Assembly (NCBI GenBank): GCA_037976565.1
Contig: CP137680.1
Span: forward strand, 11,984,177 to 12,048,176
Direction of reading: 5' to 3'
Length of the DNA stretch: 64,000 nt
Source: Mesocentrotus franciscanus
Taxonomy: Eukaryota > Echinodermata > Echinoidea > Camarodonta > Strongylocentrotidae
Every line of letters begins with the position of its first letter. Positions within the stretch are counted from its first letter, which is position 1. The position numbers and the translations under genes were made by a program. Below, in pieces: positions 27,901 to 39,844 of this stretch. The notes beneath the pieces are model-generated. The model was not told the origin of the DNA. It worked only from the letters and a program-made list of their open reading frames with translations, and made no database searches.

Positions 27901-30900
27901 TCTGGCACTATCAGCTTCCTTGGTATCCTATAACACTGTATTTTTAGAGTTGGGATCTGCATATTGCATAGGTCACCTGATGGGAATATTATTTGTAGTA
28001 AACATGGTAAAAATTGCTGTAAATATAGTAAAGCTTGTATGATACATGGTAAAGTTGTAGTGATCGTAGGAAAAGTGATAGTTAATATGGTAAAGCTCTT
28101 GTAAAAGTGTAAACATGGTAACAGTTGTAGAACACATGGTAAATGTTTTAATCATAGTAACAGTTGTATTAAACATGCCAAAACTTGACACATGGTAAAG
28201 GCTATAGTAAGCGTGATAACTAATGTAGCAAACGTGGGGGAGTCGATGTAAACCTGGTAACAGTTCGCGTAAACATGGTATCAATTGCAGTAAACATGTT
28301 TAAAATGTTAGTAAACATGTAAATTGTAAATCATACCATATTTATATTAAATATTCATCAGGAGTCTATCATGTGTGCTTTTAATTTCTCTAAACAGCTG
28401 CTGATTTTCTGATGGGTCTTTATCTGCTCATCATCGGGACACATGACGTCAGATATCGCGACAACTACAATCAATATGCACTGGAGTGGACCAACAGTGT
28501 TACCTGCAAGGTATCCGGACTCTTAGGCATGATGTCCAGTGAAGTCTCTGTCCTGACACTCATGTTCATATCTCTTGAGCGCTACTTCATCATAGTATAC
28601 CCTTACAGCTTTCAAAGAATTAAAGCCAGACGAGCTATTCTAGTTTTAGTCTTCATCTGGATAATCGGGACTATTCTTGCTGTATTACCGATAATTCCCG
28701 TGCCATACTTCGGGAATTTTTACGGGAGTAATGGTGTTTGTTTTCCGCTTCATCTTCATGAACCCAAAATGAAGGGCTGGGAATATTCTGCCTTTGTGTT
28801 CCTGGGGATCAACACGACTGCCTTTGTTGTCATCGTTGTGTCCTATACCGGTAAGTAACGCAATATTACATGAAGACAGTCATTTAATTTGTTTTATTCA
28901 TAACAACACAAATTTTGAAATAGAACAGTTGTCTTTAAATAAAGGGTAGTGATTTTCGGTTTCACCCACATTGTGATAATCGCTAACAGTATTAAGGCAG
29001 CTTTAGTATTGATAGTGCTAAGTTGTTTTTTTCTGTATATGAAGGTGGTTATTTTTATGTAATGTACACCATTTAAAAACGATAATAGTGCTCTATATAT
29101 GATAATGTTAACTATACTCAATTTGAAAGTAAAAGTGATAGTTAAACAGTTAGATACACATGATGACAGCATTTACTTGTACCAAAGAGTGATATCTCTT
29201 TGCTTGTACCGAACGTCACGCTGTTGGTGCATCATGAATATTCTAGAATCGGAGGCTTTAATAGCGTCATTCATAACGGAGGACATCTGTACGCTCTGAG
29301 ATGAAAAGGTTCTCTTCAGATCCATCAAAAGTTTCCTGAGACAGTCGAACCCGCGCTTCCTCATGTCGGTGTTGGTAAAGATCTTCGCCATTCAAGAAGA
29401 ACAAAGTTCAAACCAACACCGTCAAAGCAACCGGTGATGTGACAATTGGAACAACTTTCTTAGCTTTTTTAAAGATTGGGTGGGGTAATTGTTTGTTTAT
29501 TTGTTTTGTTTTATTTATGTGTGTTTGCTTGTTGTGTTTGTTTTTCAAGTATAAAAACATGAGAATAGGTTTGCTGTATCATTACGTAGAAAGCTGATAC
29601 CTCTCCCATTTTGCAATAGCATTGAACATGGGCGGATTTCTCTTTGATTATTCTGAAAATGGACTACATGTATTATGCAAGAAAATCTCTTTAGGCGGAA
29701 GGCGACGGGAGGGGGTTGTCATTGTCTAATATCCTGGAAACGGGGGTGCAAGGTTTGTTCGAACTAATCATGTGTATTTGGTTGAGGTACAGCCATTTGG
29801 TACAATAGTCCTGCAATTTCTGCCATCTCAGTTGTAGCTCTCTAAACACCCTACTTACCATGATCATAATTATAGAGGGACAATTATAGAAATTCTAATC
29901 CTTATACATTATCACAATCCATATCATTTCATCGTATTCATGTATTCAAAATGAATGTCCGATACTACTCTTCTCCTTTTTTGTATAGCTCTGCACTCTT
30001 ATGACTGTCTCATCTGTCTGTGTGTGTGTGTCTCTCTCTCTCTGTTTCTCTGGCTCTCTCTCTCTCCCTCTCTCACTCTCTCCTTCTTTTCTTAGATTTC
30101 TACTAAAGTCACTCAGACTACTTTCCTTCATTTCCTCTTCTTCTTGTTCTTTTTGTTATAATTATTATTGGTTTAACAACCTAAACGTGCTAAAAAAAAC
30201 AGAGGAAACTTGGTTCAATTATGACGACACGATGATTAATATGCCGTCCCGCTCGAATGCCTCAAATATTGTGTGTATTTAAAGTCCAAGTCCACTCCAA
30301 AAATAACTTACTTTCAATAGAACCAGAAAAATCAGACAAACCACTCAAAAAAAGTTTGAGCAAAATCGGATAACTAATAAGAAAGTTATGAATTTTTAAT
30401 GACATGAAAAACTTTGATAATCACTACACAAATTGGCAACTCACTCATGAGTCTGTGACGTATGGTCCTCACTATCCACTAATTATTTTCTTTATATTGA
30501 TAATATAAATTTCCTATTTTCACCCTAAGAATCTTATTTCTTCACACCAGCATCCAAGTTAGTCATGTGTTTTTGTGTGGATGCACAAATAAAGAGTAAT
30601 TTTTGTCCAGTTAAATCATGAAAAATTGAATATTGATAAACTATTTATATAAAATCAATAATTATGAAATACAATATTCAGAAAATAGTATCAATTCTTC
30701 CACATTCATAAAAGTTTTTGGGAAATGTCATGCATGCAATATGATACAAATCATATAACCTGGGCAAAGGCATGGGGAATCAAGTTTTGGGGATAAAAGG
30801 AAATTAATGGGATTAAACTATATAAAGCAATTGATAAGTTGTGAGGACATGACGTCACAAACTGATAACCATCTTGGCAATTTGTGTTGTGATTCTCATT

Positions 30901-31046
30901 GTTCCATAGTTTTACATACTTTTTCAAAAATTCATAACTTTCTTATTAGTTATCCGATTTTGCTCAAACTTTTTTTTAATGGTTTGTCTGATTTTTTCTG
31001 CTTTTATTGAAAGTCAGTTATTTTTGAGGTGGACTTGCCCTTTAAG

Positions 31047-31077
<31 letters not shown>

Positions 31078-34000
31078 CCTCTCTATCTTTGTTTGTCTCC
31101 CTGTCCGTCTCAATATCTCTCTCTTGTCTCTCTCTCTCTCTCTCAATCTTTTCCTTCCTCTCTCTCTCTCTCTCTCTTTCTCTCTCTATCTATCTTTTTA
31201 TCTTCTCATACCATCAATCTCCAGGTAAGAGACAAAGCATAAAGCATAATCGATAAACATACCCTGCCGCAGACTGATTGTGGTTATGGCTATAATTGGA
31301 ACATAATTCTTACATAATTATGTCATGTGACACTCGGGACATGTAGCAACAGAGTCAGTATTACGATTATTGATTACACTCAAATTTAAATAGTTCTTGC
31401 AATGAAATGAATCTCAAAAGAAATGGACAGTAGAAATAGTATGCAGGTTGTTTTTGAATTCCTACTGAAACGCTTTAATCTTTAATCTTTAATTTCATCC
31501 TAATTTCTTCCTCCGCCTATTTCGGGTCTTTTCTATTTACTAGTCTCGAGTCTTTTTAATTTACTGTACGTTTAGCAGGCACGACTGATATCTTTGATCA
31601 TACTTAATTTCACAATCGTACTATGTTTGAACTTAACCACCTGGAAAAGTGTCATAGCTACAATACTACTATACTACAATACTTTATGTTTCTTGTCAAA
31701 TGTATAGTATAATAATTGTTTATACATGTTTTATATGTTTATGGTTTGCATAAGTCATGAGGATCTGTACATTTTAAGGCTAATTGATAGAAGGCTCATT
31801 ACACATGTTTTCCATCTCATCTTTCTTGATATATTCCTCTTACTTACCCTTCCTTTCTTTTTCTTTCATTCTATTCTCACCTTTTTGTTGATTCTTGCTC
31901 CTTGCTCCTATTTCTCACTCATCCCTTCGTCCTCTCCATACTCATTGAATTTTTATATAGAGTTTTCATATGTTTTTTTTTAAATATATTCTGTCATAGT
32001 TCTAAGACCATTGTACTTTTAACTTGTAAATAAATGTATTTTTCAATTGTATTCCAATGGTAATTCATTTGTAAGACTGCGACGATGTATTGTTTTTTTT
32101 AAACCCTTCTATCTTCTATCTAACTTTTATCTTTAAAGGTGTTCTCTACTCGGAATAGAGTCAATGTCCAATTCAACTGAAACTTGCATTTGTTTTATCA
32201 TTTTTGATATTAACATGACTAACTTCTAACATTTTAACATCACTTTTAGCATTTCCAATTAATATCACTGGTATAAAAGTGTTGAATAGGATCTTCCTCC
32301 GCATTTTTAAATTCTATGGCTAACCGAGCCTAAAAACAGATGAGAACAGAAATATGATTATAATATCATATCATAAAATAATCTTATTCATTTTGTTGTA
32401 AGAACATCTCAATCATTTCATATGATGCCCTAACTCTAGAACACGAGAGAGAGTTATATACAGAGAGTGTTTTTTGTAACATGTCAAAACATCAAAAGTA
32501 CTTTTGAGGAGTTGCATCCCCACCTTCTTAAAATAATATTTCCATCACAATTTCCTTTTTTGTCTATCAATCATTATGTCAGTGTACCATCATGGTCGTT
32601 AACAGGCCTAGCGGAGCACCCCAATTAGCATATCATTAACGGCCCGTTCTATTTGAATAACCAACGGACATCTACGTGAATCCGAACATGTGTTTGCTAG
32701 AATGTAAAATCTTAAAATTCGCGTTGCGCCTTTATTACTGCCGATATCGCTATGAAACTTTCCATACTAACTACAGTTATTATGAACTTGATATCAGTGA
32801 AATAAATATGAAATTCCATGGAATAAAACTCGAGATATGAGCTTCACCCCTCGATAAACACGCCGTCTATTTTTTTTCTGACTCTCCCCTATCCAGCAAT
32901 GCAGGAAGTAGAGACTTAGTATGATTGTTCATGAGGGTTGAATCCATATATGGGCGAAATTTTCGCTTGGCCGATGGAGTATTTTTATAGTTATAAGTTC
33001 TGTTTCATGGGGCTTCAGGGACTTTTAGATTTGCACGACGAGAACGTGGACTGCTGCGTGGACATCTTTTAAGGCAATGTGACGTCCTTTAAGGCACTGT
33101 CGAGCACTGGCATTCTGCCCGGCAGTGCCTTAAAAGGACGTAACATTGCCTTAAAAGGATGTCCACGCAGCAGGTGCACGTTCTCGTCGTGCACATCTAA
33201 AAGTCCCTATTCTCTGCGCATGCGTCTTCGGGCTCAGTACATTCGGCCGGCAACACATGTATAACCCAGGCACACGCGAGGTTTCCCTGACATAACATAC
33301 ATTTGAATGAATAGGACTGGTCATAACATATTGCGCACACGAAGGCTTGTTTTTGTTCGATGAGATTCGGACGTTGGGGTATGTTTTTCTCTGACTCTAC
33401 CCTATCCAGCAACTATAAACAGAGATATTTCAGAAGGATTGAGATTATTAAATTTCTTTTCTGTTCATATGAGGCAATTCTTGGCCGGTCTCGAAAAATG
33501 GTGAATTTTACGGTGATTTCGTATCTCATTTTTTCGTTTTTTTTCGTCAAAATTATCCCTTAAATTTCACATTTTCGGTGCATCAATAACTTTTGTTATA
33601 CACATGAGTGTCTTGCACATTTTTTAAATAATCGATTTAGTAGCTTTGATTGCTGATATTCATCAAATTAATGAAGAATTTGCCTTCGAAATTTGTTTAC
33701 TTTTTTCGCATCAATCGGTACACAATTGTTTATTTTATGCAAATGATGTTTACTGGACGAGAGTCGATCGCTCGGTAATTGGGGTGCTCCGCTGCGCCTG
33801 TTAACGTGATCCCCGAGTCTACAAAGTGATTCATAATGAAAGCCAGAACCATTTCGTACCGCGACAAATCTATGTATAAGCATTAGCATGCATGTATTCC
33901 CAGTGGCGTTTTCTTCCTCTTCGTATTACAGTCTCCTTCGCGGCAATCTCATTACCATAATTACTGCAGATTTGCCATGCTTCCGGAAATGTCAGAATTT

Positions 34001-34344
34001 TGTCAAATGGGAAAAAGAAAATATGCCATTACATCCCCATTGTTTCGTTTCTTAATTTTCTTTCCCAGAATGCAGTAAATCATTCATGCTCTGACACTGT
34101 CAGTGATGTTAAATTCCTCACTGCCAGCTCCATAATAGAAACACTACATGACGCAGGGTTCATATCATTATCCATCCCTTATGTATTTCTGAAAAAGAGA
34201 TTTTATTCACTTATTTCTCATCCTCTCTCTCTCTCTCTCCTTCTCCCTTACCCTCTCACTCTCTTCCTCTCTCCCTCTCTCCCTCTCTCTCTCTCTCACT
34301 CCCTCTCTCTCTCTCACACTCTCTCTCTCCCTCTCCTTCTCCCT

Positions 34345-34381
<37 letters not shown>

Positions 34382-37300
34382 CTCTCTCTCTCTCTCTCTC
34401 TTTCTTTATCATTCTATTGCGCTTTTTCTCTCTCTCTCTCTCTCTTTCTCAACATGCCCGATGTAAAACAACTTTTAGCCTGTCAAAATCGCAACGGGGT
34501 GATATTCTGATGGGGGATTCATTACAGAAGTAATAAAAAGCATTTCAAAACCTCTCCATAAGTACATTTTCACATTTTCATGCAAAATGATTGGTTTCAT
34601 TACCATAAAGGGAGTGCATACACTCCTTGAATAAGACAACTATATTTCCCGGTGGTAGAAGAGAGCCACATGCCAATTACTTTGTGATGTATCTCTGTAA
34701 CCGTTGATGTTGATGTTGAAGACTCTTAGATTTATCAGTTTTGTATTACTAGATTGATTTAAAGCCCATTGTGCATTTGCTGTCATTTTATGTTGTCAAT
34801 GTGCTGTCATGTGTGTTGTCAATGCTCATTAAAGACCTTGAAGGTAATTCGTGCTTAAGACGATAATTTAACTCAGTGTTTGCATTGTTCATTTTGCATT
34901 CCAGTCTTGGAAGATATCAGATCACATGTCACGTCAAAGACCGCGTCAATCGCTGACGCAGTCTGGTTTATGACGCCTCGTGTGCAGCACACATAATGCA
35001 TCATATGTGATGTCAGTAAAGTGGAGAGAACTACACGTTAATCCAGGTCATATAACTTTAAAGGGAAAACAAAAACATCGTTACTATACATTTCCAGATC
35101 ACCAACTCTTTAACAAGATAGCAAATAAATCAATATTTTGGGTTTCCTTTGCAAGGTATGTTTCTAAGCATACGGAGAACAAGACGAGCAGCGGCTCAGT
35201 GTGGCATGAAAGGAGACATGGCGTACGCTAAGCGTTTCTTCTTCATCATTCTCACCGACTCCCTGTGTTGGCTGCCCATTGCAATCCTTAAAGTGGTGTC
35301 CCTTTGTGATTTTGTTATTTCCGGTAAGTATACACTGAGGTGGACTTAGTCATGTAAGTATATCATCATTAATCTCTTTTCAATGTAGAGGGAGAAAGGG
35401 CCCATGGGTTAATATTGAAGAAATAGTGTTGTCTGCTTTAGATCATTAGCATACGTGTGATATATTGCTTGGCGTTTTTCCTACGTTTCATAAACCCAGC
35501 TTCACGTAATGGATTTCCAGTTTATTTGTTGAAATTTGACAGACCAACACTACCTTCCCTTTTATCGTGTGATTAGGTAAGCACTTCACAGCGATGTGCT
35601 GCTTCATACGGAATAATAATAAGCCCTTGCTCAAATCTATGTCGGGTTGATGTACCTACAGCGCATATAGAATGCAGAGGAGAGCAGTGATGACGTATTA
35701 AATGTACATGTAACTCTGCTGCAAAGAGTAATTCAACATTATGCAATTATTTCCGAAGTTGATCTGTAATTAGATAATGCCACGATGGATATAGTTCGGC
35801 GGCCGCACTTTCAAGTTATTAGGGAAATAACGAGCAATAATTACCCACGGAAGAATAGTCCATCACCATAACTACTGGCTAATTCTCTCTACACTTTCTA
35901 TATATTTTGCTTGGAAACGTGCTTCTAAATCCAATAATTTGTAAGACTGTTTAATTCAAACCTAACACTACTATATTAAGAGGATTTTTTTCTTTTTCTT
36001 TAAATTACTTAAAAGCGCTCTTTCATGTTATTAGGAATCAATGTAGTCATGACTTTGACATTCGCTTGAGGAAGAAATATATATGTCAGTTTATTGTAGT
36101 TTAGTGTCTTATGGATTTATTTATTTTCAGTCACCTTTGGTGATTTTAAGACCTTTTCTTTCTTTCTTTTGAATGTAACGAGTAAAATATGGTCATTTTT
36201 CAGAAGAACAGTAGGTATGAAGGAATAAAAGATAGGTAAAGTAAAAAGTTGAAAAGGAGTGTATTTTCTCTTCTGTAATCTATTTCCATAAATCTGTATT
36301 TTTCCCCCATTTTGTCCTACTGTGTATTTCAGAAACTCTGTACGGCTGGATCGTGGTCTTCGTACTGCCAATCAACAGTGCACTGAACCCCATCCTCTAC
36401 ACCATCAGCACCACACCCTTCGTGATGTGGTTCATGCGCTCTATCAAGAGAGGTAAATGGCCGACAACTCGTTGCTACATGGGACGTAAAATTGACATGT
36501 CAGAAGCCAGAGGTTCGTTCCCTCAATTCCTCCTCCTGCTCCTCCTCGCACCGTACTCTTTAGAAGTGGATTCTACACCATAACAAACATAGATGTAGTT
36601 AGATTGAGCTTGCAATCTTCACCCACTAACAAAACAAGGCTGCGAGGATGGGAGGTTATGATGTTAGAGAGCGTTTGGGTTTGATTTTGCCACCCGAACC
36701 CCTCCACCAATCCTCAATTTTCTAATATTTCTATACCCAATCATATGCCACATACGGGCATTTTAAAATACGCTCGTATATAGCAACAATACATAAAAGT
36801 AAAGAGGGTCAACATGGGGTGTATTCAAGCTCATTAGCCAATGTTAGCCATATTCCGTCCGAGAACATTTTGGTGGAAAAAGTAATCACTCGAATTCCCT
36901 AGGAAATCACTAGACACGTTAAGGAAGGTGTTGGGTGCTTCCCCTTTAATATTTCTCTCGGCTAATTCCGAACTGTTCGGCTCATTCGAAATCTGATTTT
37001 AAACGTTTGTCAAAATCAATTTTTGAATTTGCGTCATGTAAAATCGTTTTCTTTTCTCCTTTCTGAATTCAATTTCTAAAACCACAAAAACACGCGTCTA
37101 ACATGTCTAACGAAAAAAAACTAACGGTTTTAAATCAATGCATTTCATCGCAAATTGCAATAAAGATAACTATGAATCCTCATATAATATCAGTATTAAT
37201 TTCATATTTTTCATAAACAAAGTGCAATATCATAATTACAGTTTTGACCATATTTACTTTTCCATGCATGTCCATGCAAACTGAAACCTATTCTATGAAA

Positions 37301-38708
37301 CCATATTTCTACAGCTAAAATAAGGCGAGGAAATGGGTCACCATAATAACCTCCTAAATCGGATTGGGATGCAATCAATTTAAAACCTTCTTTTTGGATT
37401 ATTGATAACAATGTCAAGTTTTTCCAATCACGATTTACATCATAACAAATGAAATGACCAAAACGTAAGCAGATCGGATTTTCATTTTTAGCGCTTTCGC
37501 AACTTCAGTCTTACCTTGATGTTCTTTCCTGAACTTAATCACTTATAACCTCACATGTTCTGGCTCAATTCTAGCTGACACTTTTTTATTCAACTAAAGT
37601 AGTATAGATTTACTTGTTCAATGCATGCAACACCAGTACATGTATTACATTTTGATTATCCATTTTAACGTATTTGTCAATAGTATTTGTTTGGATTGTT
37701 ATACAAGAGGCTTGGTGTTTTCATGATTCATAAAAATCTGTATGCTATAGTGCTCCAAAAGTCCGCAGGAATGTGGGTACCCCATATCAAAGATTTTCTC
37801 TTCGTTTTTTGTAGTTGTTTATTGATGAGTTCGTTTTCCAGATAAATGCGTTTTGTCCGAGGTATTTTGGCTGAAATATAAGCAGAGCCTAAATATATGG
37901 GGGAATTTCGGAGTTCAACTGCACATATTCGCGATTGTACAAATCTTTAAGTTCGATCTCAATTCGTCATTGAAATGACGAAATGGCGAAAAAAGGACAT
38001 ACGGGGGAAAAATTCTAAATTTTAGCGCTTTCATCATGACTATTGAATTTTGCCACCTTCGTCTCTTGCCGATATTTCGAGCTCTAAAACGTGACAGAAA
38101 TGAGGTCCTTAGATTATTCAGTGTTTCCATCGGCAAGGCCTTGTGTGTGATGTTTTTATTAATGTGCTTTTCTCTGAAAAGAGAAGTGATATACAGCGTC
38201 GAAATTGATTTTTTTTGACATTTTCGCTCCTCAAAAGAAAATAAAAGGCTCAATAGTTTAGCATTGGATTGATTTATGAAAGACGTATATTTTTACTCGT
38301 CGGATGTATGTGATGCAACCTGGCCTGTGGCTCGTTAATCATCCTCCTCCCCCTCCTTTTAAGCTTCTACTTTTTTCTCTTCTTTTCCTTCTTTTCCTTC
38401 TTTTTTCTTTTCCTTCTCCATATTTTCCTTCTTCTTCTTCTCCTCCTCCATCTTCTTCTAATTATTCATGTTCTTTATATTCTTGTTCTTGTTCATCGTA
38501 TTCTTGTTCCTCTCCTTCTCCTTCTTCTTCTTTTGTTGATTTTTTTTCTTCTCCTTCTTTTACTACTTCTTATTCCTGATGATCTTCTTTTTCTTCTTCT
38601 TTTACTTTTTCTTCTTTTTCTTCTTCTTCTTCTTCTTCTTCTTCTCTTCTTCTTCTTCTTCTTCTTCTTCTTCTTCTTCTTCTTCTTCTTCTTCTTCTTC
38701 TTCTTCTT

Positions 38709-38762
<54 letters not shown>

Positions 38763-38763
38763 T

Positions 38764-38799
<36 letters not shown>

Positions 38800-39810
38800 T
38801 TCTACTTTTTCATGATATTCTATATCTTCTTCGTCTTCTTTTAAAAACGTCTTTGGGATCTCTGACAAGGCACATACACATCAGAGCAAGCAACAACCAA
38901 CACCAAAAAAAAAAAAACACGTATACATGCATTATTTATTACGTATAGACATGAGTGTATGAGGCAGGTGGTCTAGTAGGCCAACCCCAACCCCCCACCC
39001 CTCCGGCATGTGAACCTGCAAAATTTCAGACGAACGTTATCTCACATTCTAAAGCAATGAAATCGATGTGTGTGCTTTTCCTTTATGTTTACAACATCTT
39101 ATTTCCCTTTAGAGGACTCAATTACAAAGAACCCGATAGATTAGTGCGCTATCCGTAAATGTTTTCATTTTCATTTTTTTTTGTAGGTATTTATTTTATG
39201 CACGCTTATTCCGCCGGCTGGTAATATTTCAGAAGGTAGACTATATATACTCGCGTAATTATAGACGACAGCTCCCTAGCGAAATTTTCCAGTGCGCCCT
39301 TTTAGCAGGTGGTTTTACGCATAGTGTCATTATAATGGGGAGGTTTTTGTTGATAGCGGAAAACATGCGAAAGTGATATGGAAGGAATCGTTATAGTCAA
39401 GGGTGATTTTGAAGTCAAATTGAATTAACAACGACTTTTTCTGTCAAAGTGATCTGCTTGTGTCGAATGTGAAGATCTCTTTTAGAACAAGTCTTCGAAT
39501 TGAATTATTCCTTCTCTTTAAAATAAAAACAAAAGGGAGAAAGGGTGAAAATGAACTAGAGCACATTCTGAAAGGTCGATCGTGTGGTAGTCCTCGTGGG
39601 AGAATTGAGGTGGATTATGGAGCTGTGGAACCATCAATTTAATGTTTTAAATCACTCTTGCTGAAAAACAAAGCTGAAAGCATGGCTAGGAAACTATCTA
39701 AAACCCACGAGATAGAATAGGCCTAGCCTATATATTCCGCATTGAAATGGAAGTATTTCAAGATCCCCATCATGCGACCTTTAAATGACTTGAAAACATG
39801 CGCCCCCCAA

Positions 39811-39844
<34 letters not shown>

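Noticed and set aside
34000..34533. 177-codon Ser/Leu-rich frame
   Set aside because: It is mostly CT microsatellite; its ends show no domain and it lies in an intron.
38533..38868. Open frames of poly-Phe/Tyr, poly-Ser/Thr and poly-Glu/Val
   Set aside because: They are translations of TTC and TAC trinucleotide arrays.
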